From Acholeplasmatales bacterium (GTDB taxonomy: Bacteria > Bacillota_I > Bacilli_A > Acholeplasmatales > Anaeroplasmataceae): a stretch of 11,411 nucleotides of DNA. Position numbers and translations under genes: made by a program. Below are positions 1-6,236 of the stretch, piece after piece (the stretch's first letter is position 1; each line of letters opens with the position of its first letter). The notes beneath the pieces are model-generated. The model was not told the origin of the DNA and made no database searches. It worked only from the letters and a program-made list of their open reading frames with translations. The DNA is taken from assembly GCA_900770055.1 (NCBI GenBank), contig CAAGJD010000139.1, forward strand, positions 1-11,411, in the 5' to 3' direction.

Positions 1-1259
1 TCATTAAAGCCATCTAAAATCATTCCACCTTCCTTTACAGTAAATGGTGGATTATCAACTAACGCTCTTTCAAGTAATTCATAAAGCTCCTTATGAGGAT
101 CTATTTGATTTGCAAGTTCAATTGATGAATCACTTCCAAGTTCAATTAATAAATCCTTCAAAAGTGGAATATCCTTAAGTGACCTTCTTAACCAAACTAA
201 ATCCTTTGCATTAGCATTTCCATAAGAAATTCTTCCTATAATTCTTTCTAAATCATAGACATTTTTAAATATTTTTTTAATTTCTTCTTTAATAATAAAG
301 GCATTATTTAATGATTCAACAAAATCTAAACGATAATTAATTGAATCTAAATCAATTAATGGCTTAGAAATCCATTTAGCTAATAATCTTGAGCCCATTG
401 CTGTTGAAGTATTATCTAAATGCCAAAGTAATGAACCATTTCTATTACCAAATCTTAAAGTTTCAGTAAGCTCTAGATTCTTTTTTGTAAAAGCGTCTAA
501 ATGTAGATAGTTACCACTATCATACATTTTAAACATCTTAAAATAGCTAGGCTCTTGTTTTTGTGTTGAAATATAATATTGAATAATTAAGCCAACTAAA
601 GGACGATATCTATTTTCAATATTCTTTACAATATATAATAAAGCCTCAGGAATATTCATTTTTTCTTCAGTTGATAAGACGATTTGATTTTTTGAAATAA
701 AATCAATTAAATTCTTATTATTAAACCCAACTGGTACAATCACTTCTTTAATATGTAAGGCAAGTAATTCATTTGCTAACAAATCAAATGTTTTAAAGGA
801 TGCAACATAACCCTCACCAGTTGTGATATCACTATAGCATAACGCATATTCTCTTTTTATTTGCATAATTGATGCAATAAAATTATTTTCATTTTCATTT
901 AAACCCTTATCAATTGTACCAGGAGTAACAATTCTTACAACTCCTCTTTTAACAATACCCTTAGCCTCTTTAGGATCTTCAATTTGTTCAACAATTGCTA
1001 CCTTATAGCCTCTATTAACAAGCTTCTCAATATATTGGTCGCATGCATGAAATGGTACACCACACATTGGTACCTTTTCTTCCTGACCAGCATCTCTACC
1101 AGTTAATGCAATTTCTAATACTCTTGAAGCAAGATATGCATCATCAAAAAACATTTCATAAAAATCTCCAAGTCGATAAAAGACTATAAAATCCTTATAG
1201 TCTTTTTTAACACTTAGATATTGTTCCATCATAGGGGTATATTTTACTTCATTACCCAT
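1..1259 (-). CDS. mutS: DNA mismatch repair protein MutS, N-terminal part (runs off left edge)
   Basis: MutS recognises mismatches and small loops after replication and recruits MutL. I translated the frame from the ATG at 1259 to the left edge: 419 codons without a stop. It opens with the MutS mismatch-binding domain, including the RLGDFYEMFFDDA block whose FYE (residues 33-35) carries the Phe and Glu that contact the mismatch. Next come the P-M-C-G-V-P-F-H-A motif of domain I, the connector domain (about 125-250), and the start of the lever/core region ending at VKEGGMILDGFN. The ATPase domain and C-terminus lie outside the window, so intactness cannot be judged. The start follows an AGGTGAT ribosome site at 1265-1271 and lies 13 nt after the stop of the upstream 537-residue gene, so the two are probably co-transcribed and translationally coupled. 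The family call is certain. Confidence 0.97.
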   Translation of the reverse strand, partial: MGNEVKYTPMMEQYLSVKKDYKDFIVFYRLGDFYEMFFDDAYLASRVLEIALTGRDAGQEEKVPMCGVPFHACDQYIEKLVNRGYKVAIVEQIEDPKEAKGIVKRGVVRIVTPGTIDKGLNENENNFIASIMQIKREYALCYSDITTGEGYVASFKTFDLLANELLALHIKEVIVPVGFNNKNLIDFISKNQIVLSTEEKMNIPEALLYIVKNIENRYRPLVGLIIQYYISTQKQEPSYFKMFKMYDSGNYLHLDAFTKKNLELTETLRFGNRNGSLLWHLDNTSTAMGSRLLAKWISKPLIDLDSINYRLDFVESLNNAFIIKEEIKKIFKNVYDLERIIGRISYGNANAKDLVWLRRSLKDIPLLKDLLIELGSDSSIELANQIDPHKELYELLERALVDNPPFTVKEGGMILDGFN

Positions 1260-1272
1260 ATTTAATCACCTA

Positions 1273-2886
1273 CTAAAATCTTAATAATGCCCAAAGACAG
1301 AATATTAGTACAGCTAGTACTACGACTCCTGAAATAGAAAGGGCAACAATTCTTCCATTACCTCTAGCTAACTTTTCAAGCTTTTTAGAATTATATTGGT
1401 CATTTTTCACAACACCATTAACATTAATTTCTATTGTTTTTTCTATTTTTTCTTCCTGTTTTTCATTATTAATTAAATTATTTTCTTCAAGAAGTTTTTG
1501 AATTTCTTCATCAGAAATATCTTCAGAAGCATCAACCTGACTAGGATCAATTTCATTACCAAATTCATCAACATAAATTACCTGCTCAACAGACTCAGTA
1601 GCTTCTTCTTGAGGGATTACAGCCTCTTCATCTTCTACTGCATCCTCAATAATGATTTCCTCTTGATTATCAACTTCTAAATTAGGATTTTCATCCATTA
1701 TTTCATTAGATTCTTCAATTGTTGTACCATCTAAAGGTTCATTAGAATCTTCAATCATAATTTCATCATTAGAATCTAAGGCTTGTGATTCAGCATCAGC
1801 TATAGATTCCTCATTAGAAATATTTTGGTTTTCATCTTGAGGTGCTAAAGAATTATCTATAGGTGTTTCATTAGATTCCTCTGGTTGTTCAATTTCTTCA
1901 ATTTCTTCTTCATCTTCTTCTAATGATTTTTTAAGAATCTCTTCAAAAGCATCTAAATCATCAGAATCATTTTCATAATGAATAATCTTCTTTGAATCAC
2001 CATCTTTAAATGTTGTTACTGTAGATAAATCAACTGTAAATTCAAGTGGGATAAATTCATTAGGTATTTCTATTCTTTTAACACTAGTTTGTTCTATTTC
2101 ACATTGTTCAATATAATAAAATAAATAAGTAATTAATTCTTGCTTAGACATAGAAGGCTGCATAGGTATTGCAGTTCTTCTTGCATAAGTAGTTAATTGC
2201 GTAATACTCATCGCTTGAAGTTCTTCATTGATTTCATCATTATAGGTATTGTTTTGCTTCATATAATAGATTATAAAAGCTAGAAAATCTTCTTTTTTAA
2301 GTCTTTGAGGTAAATCTATACCATATTTACCTGCAATATCAAAAACCTCTTGATTTGAGGCTGATTTAGCTAATTGTTCTTTTAATATTTCAATGTCTTC
2401 GCCATCAAATGTATTTTCTTGTTCTAGTGATGAACCAGAAATATAATTAAAATATTGTTCAAAGCTTTCAGTTTTATTTTTCTTCAAATTTATTAAATAT
2501 GTTAATTCACCATCATTTAAATCTAAAGCCACAAAATTGATAAGAATTAATTTAAATAAATTATATCTATATAAATAAAAATCATCATCAGTATTAGCAA
2601 TTTTCATATAAAGATTAAATAATTGCTGCTCAGTAAAATACTTATAATATTGAAGTCTTGTAAAATAATCCTTTGATAAAGAATTTGAATGCAAGAACTT
2701 AATTTTTCTATTTAAAACAGACATCAGTGCTAAGGAATTCATTTTACGTGGTAATTGAATTCCTCTATTTATTAAGAAATGATAAGCTTGCTCACCACTT
2801 AATTGGGTAAGCTTCTTTAATACTGTTTCAATTTTCATATTTTTACCATATACATTAATGGTATTCTTTTCAAAGTTAATGTCCAT
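1273..2886 (-). CDS. Unknown tail-anchored acidic protein with SAP/HeH-like repeats
   Basis: I do not recognise this 537-residue protein as a named family. The N-terminal ~260 residues look helical and contain three similar modules, at about 30-60, 175-211 and 226-260. Each is a helix, then a basic/Gly-Ile/Pro turn (for example NRGIQLPRKM, GKYGIDLPQRL, RRTAIPMQPSM), then a second helix. That is the layout of SAP or HeH/LEM-like nucleic-acid-binding motifs, but this is a visual resemblance only. From about 306 to 485 the chain is a low-complexity Glu/Asp/Ser/Asn linker. A basic stretch (KKLEKLARGNGR) precedes one hydrophobic segment at 513-535 at the extreme C-terminus. There is no signal peptide, so the likely topology is a cytoplasmic body anchored by its tail. 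The start has a perfect AGGAGG at 2892-2897 and its own promoter. It is the first gene of an apparent operon with mutS. Confidence 0.9.
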   Translation of the reverse strand: MDINFEKNTINVYGKNMKIETVLKKLTQLSGEQAYHFLINRGIQLPRKMNSLALMSVLNRKIKFLHSNSLSKDYFTRLQYYKYFTEQQLFNLYMKIANTDDDFYLYRYNLFKLILINFVALDLNDGELTYLINLKKNKTESFEQYFNYISGSSLEQENTFDGEDIEILKEQLAKSASNQEVFDIAGKYGIDLPQRLKKEDFLAFIIYYMKQNNTYNDEINEELQAMSITQLTTYARRTAIPMQPSMSKQELITYLFYYIEQCEIEQTSVKRIEIPNEFIPLEFTVDLSTVTTFKDGDSKKIIHYENDSDDLDAFEEILKKSLEEDEEEIEEIEQPEESNETPIDNSLAPQDENQNISNEESIADAESQALDSNDEIMIEDSNEPLDGTTIEESNEIMDENPNLEVDNQEEIIIEDAVEDEEAVIPQEEATESVEQVIYVDEFGNEIDPSQVDASEDISDEEIQKLLEENNLINNEKQEEKIEKTIEINVNGVVKNDQYNSKKLEKLARGNGRIVALSISGVVVLAVLIFCLWALLRF

Positions 2887-2921
2887 AATAGCCTCCTAAT
2901 AAAAGATACCTATATTATAAT

Positions 2922-2950
2922 ATTATATAATATAAATCGCAAAATAACAA
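2922..2950 (-). promoter_or_regulatory. Sigma-A-type promoter for the 537-aa gene and mutS
   Basis: On the minus strand there is a TTGTTA -35 (2945-2950), a 17-nt spacer and a perfect TATAAT -10 (2922-2927). It lies after the rubrerythrin terminator and 36 nt before the ATG at 2886. A second TATAAT at 2914-2919 makes the exact -10 uncertain in this very AT-rich stretch. Confidence 0.6.
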
Positions 2951-2960
2951 GGAAAGACCA

Positions 2961-2988
2961 AAAGAAAAGGCGCAAATTAATGCGCCTT
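2961..2988 (-). terminator. Intrinsic terminator of the rubrerythrin gene
   Basis: A perfect 8-bp stem (AAGGCGCA paired with TGCGCCTT, 2967-2974 and 2981-2988) has a 6-nt loop. On the minus strand it is followed by a T-rich tail (TTTTCTTTT). It begins 9 nt after the rubrerythrin stop and separates that gene from the 537-aa/mutS operon. Confidence 0.88.
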
Positions 2989-2997
2989 AAAAAGTTT

Positions 2998-3537
2998 TTA
3001 ATAATTTTCTTTTCTAACCTCAAAATATGCTTGAGGATGGTTACAAACTGGACAAACCTTTGGTGCTTCTGTAGCGATTACAACATGACCACAGTTTCTA
3101 CATTCCCACATAGTAATGCCTGCTTTATTAAATACTTGCATTGTCTCAACATTATGAAGTAATGCTCTATATCTTTCTTCATGCATTTTTTCGATTGCTG
3201 CAACTCCTCTAAATTGCTCTGCTAAATCATGGAAACCTTCCTCATCAGCCTCACGAGCCATTCTATCATACATATCAGTCCACTCACAATTTTCACCCTC
3301 TGCTGCATGAAGAAGATTTGTAGGAGTGTCACCTAATTCACCTAAAGCCTTAAACCAAAGCTTTGCATGCTCCTTTTCGTTTTCAGCTGTTTGAAGGAAA
3401 AGCGCTGCTATTTGCTCATAGCCTGCTTTTTTTGCTACGCTTGCGAAATAAGTATACTTATTTCTTGCCATTGATTCTCCTGCAAATGCTTCCCATAAAT
3501 TCTTTTCAGTTTTAGTTCCTGCATATTTGTTTGCCAT
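2998..3537 (-). CDS. rbr: Rubrerythrin
   Basis: A cytoplasmic non-haem iron peroxidase that reduces hydrogen peroxide in anaerobes, usually fed electrons through rubredoxin and NAD(P)H oxidoreductases. The 179 residues have the classical two-domain layout. A four-helix ferritin-like diiron domain (about 1-140) carries the Glu at 21, the ExxH motifs at 54-57 and 116-119, and an acidic pair at E85/D88 in the helix between them. A C-terminal rubredoxin-like Fe(SCys)4 domain follows, with CxxC at 146-149 and CxxC at 162-165. This is normal length with all metal ligands visible. The start is preceded by AAGGAG and a good promoter, and terminators stand on both sides, so it looks monocistronic. It sits between cotE and the mutS operon, where B. 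subtilis has cotE directly beside mutS. No clear PerR operator was found in its leader. Confidence 0.97.
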   Translation of the reverse strand: MANKYAGTKTEKNLWEAFAGESMARNKYTYFASVAKKAGYEQIAALFLQTAENEKEHAKLWFKALGELGDTPTNLLHAAEGENCEWTDMYDRMAREADEEGFHDLAEQFRGVAAIEKMHEERYRALLHNVETMQVFNKAGITMWECRNCGHVVIATEAPKVCPVCNHPQAYFEVRKENY

Positions 3538-3575
3538 ATTCTTTTCTCCTTTTTAATAGATTTTTAACTACTTAT

Positions 3576-3603
3576 ATTTTATCACAAATAAAAATCATGT
3601 AAA
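3576..3603 (-). promoter_or_regulatory. Sigma-A-type promoter for rubrerythrin
   Basis: The minus strand reads TTTACA (-35, 3598-3603), 16 nt, then TAAAAT (-10, 3576-3581), about 40 nt before the ATG. The -35 lies immediately past the T-tract of the cotE terminator, so rubrerythrin can be expressed independently of cotE. Confidence 0.6.
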
Positions 3604-3626
3604 GAAAAAACAGCCTTGAGCTGTTT
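3604..3626 (-). terminator. Intrinsic terminator of cotE
   Basis: A 7-bp perfect stem (AAACAGC/GCTGTTT, 3608-3614 with 3620-3626) has a 5-nt loop, followed on the minus strand by a run of T (TTTTTT then CTTT). It starts 5 nt after the cotE stop codon. Confidence 0.88.
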
Positions 3627-3631
3627 AGTTT

Positions 3632-4141
3632 TTACAAGAAATCTTCATTTACTTCAATATCTAAATCTTCAATATCATCATCAATACTTTGATCTATAGG
3701 ATTAAAAACAGTAACCTGCATTTTTGTTTCTCCTATTACCTCAGCAAGAATTTCAAATTCAATTTCTAATTTAATTACATCATCAACAATTTTAGCATCA
3801 GTAACCTTAGGGTGACGTAGTATTCTTGCTAGGATATCATCACTATTTTTTAGATAATTTGTAACTATTTTCTTAACTTTTATATCTTTTTTATAAGAAA
3901 TTGTTTCTCTAATAACATCAGTTTTTGTGTTTTCCTCAGTAGAATACCATATATTGACTTCAAGATTACCTAATATATCTACAACATTATCATTTTTAAC
4001 TGCTTCAAACTCATGATTAATTATCCAACAACCTAAAATTGAATAGGGATGAACCTTAGTTTCTAAATCATATGATAAATGCATAACCTTTTTACCTTTA
4101 GCTACTACTGCTTTTGTCACGATTTCTCTGATCTCATTCAT
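3632..4141 (-). CDS. cotE: Outer spore coat morphogenetic protein CotE
   Basis: CotE is made in the mother cell and forms the scaffold on which the outer spore coat assembles. The 169-residue product matches my memory of B. subtilis CotE over its whole length: REIVTKAVVAKG near the N-terminus, SILGCWIINHEFEA, VNIWYS, NTKTDVI, LAEVIGETKM, then a strongly acidic C-terminal tail (DDDIEDLDIEVNEDFL). It is slightly shorter than the 181-residue B. subtilis protein. Another ATG lies two codons upstream at 4147, but the GGGAGG ribosome site is only 1 nt from it and 7 nt from the ATG at 4141. The 4141 start also gives MNEIREI, aligned with the MSEYREI of the homologue. It is a single-gene unit with its own terminator and a possible sporulation-type promoter. 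B. subtilis has cotE next to mutS; here rubrerythrin and the 537-aa gene come between. Confidence 0.93.
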   Translation of the reverse strand: MNEIREIVTKAVVAKGKKVMHLSYDLETKVHPYSILGCWIINHEFEAVKNDNVVDILGNLEVNIWYSTEENTKTDVIRETISYKKDIKVKKIVTNYLKNSDDILARILRHPKVTDAKIVDDVIKLEIEFEILAEVIGETKMQVTVFNPIDQSIDDDIEDLDIEVNEDFL

Positions 4142-4148
4142 ATACATA

Positions 4149-4154
4149 CCTCCC
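4149..4154 (-). promoter_or_regulatory. Ribosome binding site that decides the cotE start
   Basis: GGGAGG on the minus strand. The spacing of 7 nt to the ATG at 4141 is optimal, whereas the ATG at 4147 is only 1 nt away. Confidence 0.75.
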
Positions 4155-4160
4155 TATTCT

Positions 4161-4189
4161 TATTATATGAAATAGTATATTATAAAGTT
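4161..4189 (-). promoter_or_regulatory. Possible sporulation (sigma-K/sigma-E-like) promoter of cotE
   Basis: The minus strand carries CATATAATA (4161-4169), fitting the sigma-K -10 pattern CATAnnnTA and differing by one base from the sigma-E -10 CATACAnT. An AAC lies about 17 nt upstream (AC at 4187-4188), matching the minimal sigma-K -35. B. subtilis cotE is driven by sigma-E and sigma-K promoters. A vegetative-type TATAAT at 4179-4184 is also present but lacks a well-spaced -35. The leader would be very short. Chance matches are likely enough in AT-rich DNA to keep this tentative. Confidence 0.35.
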
Positions 4190-4232
4190 CAAAAAATATT
4201 ACAAGGTTTTCCTTTATGTTAATGAATAATAA

Positions 4233-4241
4233 TGTTATAAT
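4233..4241 (+). promoter_or_regulatory. Extended -10 promoter for the DJ-1/yidD operon
   Basis: TG-T-TATAAT (TG at 4233-4234, TATAAT at 4236-4241) is an extended -10. The -35 position (TTTATG, 4213-4218) is weak, as extended -10 promoters tolerate. Transcription would begin near 4248, at the ribosome site. The overlapping 15-mer at 4235-4249 resembles a PerR box at 13 of 15 positions. Confidence 0.5.
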
Positions 4242-4247
4242 TATTGC

Positions 4248-4254
4248 AAGGAGG
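4248..4254 (+). promoter_or_regulatory. Ribosome binding site that decides the DJ-1 start
   Basis: A perfect AAGGAGG stands 7 nt before the ATG at 4262. The in-frame TTG at 4244 would place this site inside the coding sequence, so 4262 is the start. Confidence 0.85.
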
Positions 4255-4261
4255 CGAGCAT

Positions 4262-4798
4262 ATGAAAGCTTTAGCACTTATTTTTGATGGTTTTGAGGAG
4301 GAAGAGGCTGTTGCCCCATTTGCATTATTAAGAAGAGCAGGTATCGACTTAACTATCGCAAGCATAAAGGATTCTGTTACAGGCTGTCACAATATCACTA
4401 TATCAGACTTAACACTAATTAATAACATTAACTATAAGGACTTCGAATGTTTAATTATTCCAGGTGGTCCTCATTATAAATTTTTAAGAGTATCAGAATT
4501 AGTACATGAAATTATTTCTTACTATGCTAAAAATAACAAGGTTTTATGTGGAATTTGTGCAGCACCAACTATATTTGGAGAGTTAGGCTATCTAAAAAAT
4601 AAAAAATACACCTGCTTCACATCAATGAATCAAGACTTTGGTGGCATATATTGTGATAGTGGTGTTGTTGTTGATGGTAATTTAATTACTGCAAAAAGTG
4701 TTGCCTATTCTCTTGATTTTGCATATGAAATTATTAAAGCTTTATTAGGTGAAGATAAACTTAATATTGTACTAAAGCACATTTATTATGAAAAATAA
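4262..4798 (+). CDS. DJ-1/PfpI (ThiJ) family protein
   Basis: A 178-residue single-domain cytoplasmic protein of the DJ-1/PfpI class I glutamine-amidotransferase-like superfamily. Family members include glyoxalase III/deglycase-type proteins, redox-sensing chaperones and enzymes of unknown role. The N-terminal strand leads into DGFEEEEAVAPFALLRRAG, matching the GAEEMETV...RRAG block of human DJ-1; E15 corresponds to its conserved Glu18. The nucleophile elbow is C-G-I-C-A-A-P with the reactive cysteine at C99, corresponding to DJ-1 Cys106. The LIIPGGP motif is at 64-70 and the normal C-terminal helices are present. It lacks the His that follows the cysteine in PfpI-type proteases, so protease activity is unlikely. 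It is the first gene of a two-gene operon, overlapping yidD by 11 nt. The physiological substrate cannot be told; a stress role is an inference from the family. Confidence 0.9.
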   Translation: MKALALIFDGFEEEEAVAPFALLRRAGIDLTIASIKDSVTGCHNITISDLTLINNINYKDFECLIIPGGPHYKFLRVSELVHEIISYYAKNNKVLCGICAAPTIFGELGYLKNKKYTCFTSMNQDFGGIYCDSGVVVDGNLITAKSVAYSLDFAYEIIKALLGEDKLNIVLKHIYYEK

Positions 4799-5057
4799 GC
4801 TTCCAATTAAATTAATCGATTGGTATAAAAGAGAAATATCACCTAATCTTAATCCAAGATGTCGCTTTATTCCAACCTGTAGTGAATATGCAAAAGGTTG
4901 CTATGAAAAGTTTAATTTTGTTAAAGCAAGCTATCTTGTTTCTAAAAGATTAATTAAGTGTACACCTTTATTTAAGGGTGGATATGACCCTGTACCTCTT
5001 ACTAAAGAAGAAAAAAAGAAAAAAGAAACCGAAGATAATAATGAAGAAAACAAATAA
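4788..5057 (+). CDS. yidD: Membrane protein insertion efficiency factor YidD
   Basis: YidD is a small, membrane-peripheral protein that helps the YidC/Oxa1 insertase place proteins in the membrane. The 89 residues show the family signature: IDWYKREISP near the N-terminus, then CRFIPTCSEYA (25-35), then a lysine/arginine-rich helix, a cysteine and GGYDPVP near residue 70. A charged Lys/Glu/Asn tail (LTKEEKKKK...) extends beyond the conserved core, as is common in this variable region. There is no ribosome site before the ATG, which lies 11 nt inside the DJ-1 gene, so translation is probably coupled. In many bacteria yidD sits with rpmH, rnpA and yidC near the origin. Here it is separated from them, as in B. 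subtilis (ytjA). The final codons form the left arm of the downstream terminator. Confidence 0.95.
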   Translation: MKNKLPIKLIDWYKREISPNLNPRCRFIPTCSEYAKGCYEKFNFVKASYLVSKRLIKCTPLFKGGYDPVPLTKEEKKKKETEDNNEENK

Positions 5058-5089
5058 AGCTTACAGGAGGATGTAAGCTTTATTTGTTT
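5048..5089. terminator. Bidirectional terminator between yidD and the Sel1 gene
   Basis: A perfect 18-bp stem (5048-5065 with 5072-5089) has a 6-nt loop GGAGGA. Both strands give a T-rich 3' side (TTTATTTGTTTATT on plus, TTTATTTGTTTTCTT on minus), so it can end transcription of both convergent genes. The yidD stop codon is inside the left arm, and the Sel1-gene stop is 1 nt beyond the right arm. Confidence 0.9.
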
Positions 5090-5090
5090 A

Positions 5091-5855
5091 TTAACAATAA
5101 TTAGTTCTAAAATTTTCATTAATTTCATTAATATATTTTTTTGCTTCTAAATTTCCATTATTAGCTAATGGTTCTAAAAGCTTTAATGCATTATCATAAT
5201 CGTTTATTTCATAATAGCAAATTCCTAAATTAAGATTTGCTCTTTCATCATCATATTTTAAGGCTTTATTATAATATTTAATTGCATTATCATAATCATT
5301 TAAATGCTTATGATATATTAGTCCTATCATATAATATGCTTTAATATATCCTGATTTTTCATAATAATCTAATGCTTTTTGATAATCTATATCTACACCA
5401 TTACCATAATAATAGCATTCTGCTAGCATGTATAATGATGATTTTATTTCTTTTGTATTATTAAAATAATTAACTGCATTATTATAATCTTTTTTTACAT
5501 ACTTACCATCAAAATAAATTTGACCTAGCTTAAAGCCTGCAAGCTTATCATTATTACCATATGCCTTAGTTAAATAGCTAACAGCATTTACAATATCATT
5601 ATTTTGTAAATGCATAAGTCCTAAGGCTCTCATTGCTTCTTTTATGCCATTTTCTGCAGCTATACTATAATATTTTTTAGCTAAAGCATTATCTTCTTCT
5701 ACTCCAATACCAAATTCATAACAATAGCCTAATAGATAAGTAAAATAATATTGCTTTTTTAGATGCCCTACTACATAATAATCTATTAAACTATCACATA
5801 CGTAGTTTTTTTCTATTCTATTTTCTTGTTGATTTAATAGAAAAAAATTGCTCAT
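5091..5855 (-). CDS. Sel1/TPR-repeat protein
   Basis: This 254-residue protein consists almost wholly of Sel1-like/TPR helical hairpins. About six units lie at roughly 37-70, 72-101, 106-135, 140-169, 173-201 and 206-235. They repeat patterns such as LGxxYxxGxGVxxDxxxAxxYYxxAxxNG in the first and fourth and tighter TPR forms (DYDNAIKYYNKAL) near the end. Such solenoids bind other proteins, so a scaffolding or adaptor role is probable, but the partner is unknown. No signal peptide or membrane segment is seen, hence cytoplasmic. The composition is rich in Tyr, Asn and Lys, fitting the AT-rich DNA. The start has AAGGAG 8 nt upstream. It follows the gerW-like gene by 54 nt, so it could be the last gene of the asnB-gerW unit or use the extended -10 element in that gap. 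Confidence 0.85.
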   Translation of the reverse strand: MSNFFLLNQQENRIEKNYVCDSLIDYYVVGHLKKQYYFTYLLGYCYEFGIGVEEDNALAKKYYSIAAENGIKEAMRALGLMHLQNNDIVNAVSYLTKAYGNNDKLAGFKLGQIYFDGKYVKKDYNNAVNYFNNTKEIKSSLYMLAECYYYGNGVDIDYQKALDYYEKSGYIKAYYMIGLIYHKHLNDYDNAIKYYNKALKYDDERANLNLGICYYEINDYDNALKLLEPLANNGNLEAKKYINEINENFRTNYC

Positions 5856-5880
5856 AATAATACTCCTTATCTACATTTAT

Positions 5881-5889
5881 AATATAGCA
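5881..5889 (-). promoter_or_regulatory. Possible extended -10 promoter for the Sel1 gene
   Basis: The minus strand reads TGCTATATT (TG at 5888-5889, TATATT at 5881-5886), 25 nt before the ATG. No good -35 is present. It is plausible because the gap to the upstream gene is 54 nt without a hairpin. Confidence 0.3.
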
Positions 5890-5909
5890 CAAAGATATAA
5901 ATTTTAAAC

Positions 5910-6236
5910 CTATATTTTTATATTTTTTAATATACCAGATAAATCTATACTACCTAAAATATTAGGTATTGCGTCTGTAATTATTTCTTTTTTATTATTT
6001 TCATCTAGATTAATAATATCACAAGAACCATTATATATTTTTATTAAGCATATTGGTGTAACATTAATTGAGCCTGATGCGCCATCACTTGAAGCCTTTA
6101 AATCTGTTTTTAGATTTAAAAATGATATTTTTACTCTATATACAGGTATTATAAAAAGACCATCAATTATTTCCTCCTTATTACCAAGTACTAATCTACC
6201 ATCTAATAATTTAGATATAAAATCTAAGCTTTCCAT
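5910..6236 (-). CDS. GerW/YtfJ-family sporulation protein (short form)
   Basis: The 108-residue product matches the GerW (YtfJ) family, known from B. subtilis as a sporulation protein needed for normal germination. Visible family features in order: a short N-terminal helix; a strand block LVLGNKEEIIDGLFIIPVYRV (14-35), corresponding to the family's IIGDPVxxxDGxxIIPVSKV; the glycine/serine loop SSDGASGSINVTPICLIKI (49-67), corresponding to GGGSGGGVSISPVAFLIV; then LDEN and a C-terminal amphipathic helix. It is shorter than the ~150-residue B. subtilis protein, and the glycine loop is reduced, so it may be a divergent member. The ATG overlaps the asnB stop by one base (TAATG), with GAGGAT as ribosome site, showing tight coupling. 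Family recognition is from memory of motifs; a profile search should confirm it. Confidence 0.75.
   Translation of the reverse strand: MESLDFISKLLDGRLVLGNKEEIIDGLFIIPVYRVKISFLNLKTDLKASSDGASGSINVTPICLIKIYNGSCDIINLDENNKKEIITDAIPNILGSIDLSGILKNIKI

Noticed and set aside
1498..1680. Short open frame on the plus strand inside the 537-aa gene
   Set aside because: It is antisense to the acidic Glu/Asp linker, whose complement naturally reads as Phe/Ile/Leu-rich. There is no ribosome site and no recognisable product.
1740..1880. Recurrent TCATTAGA-like words in the acidic region before mutS
   Set aside because: They encode repeated Ser-Asn-Glu/Asp stretches of a low-complexity linker, so they are explained by coding and not by a separate DNA element.
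2887..2997. Possible small RNA or riboswitch between rubrerythrin and the 537-aa gene
   Set aside because: The interval is only 111 bases and is fully accounted for by a terminator, a promoter and a ribosome site; no conserved riboswitch fold was evident.
2980..3162. Short plus-strand frame across the end of rubrerythrin
   Set aside because: It begins within the terminator hairpin and runs antisense to the rubredoxin domain of a clear rubrerythrin gene.
4244..4261. TTG start six codons upstream for the DJ-1-family gene
   Set aside because: These codons contain the ribosome binding site itself. The ATG at 4262 is optimally spaced and matches family N-termini.
4931..5128. Minus-strand frame across the end of yidD and the terminator
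   Set aside because: It is antisense to the conserved end of yidD, and its Ser/Phe-rich sequence is the complement of the lysine/glutamate tail.
5091..5855. Repetitive AT-rich DNA resembling a tandem repeat or array
   Set aside because: The periodicity follows the protein-level Sel1/TPR units of an intact reading frame. There are no identical repeats with unique spacers, so it is not a CRISPR or satellite.
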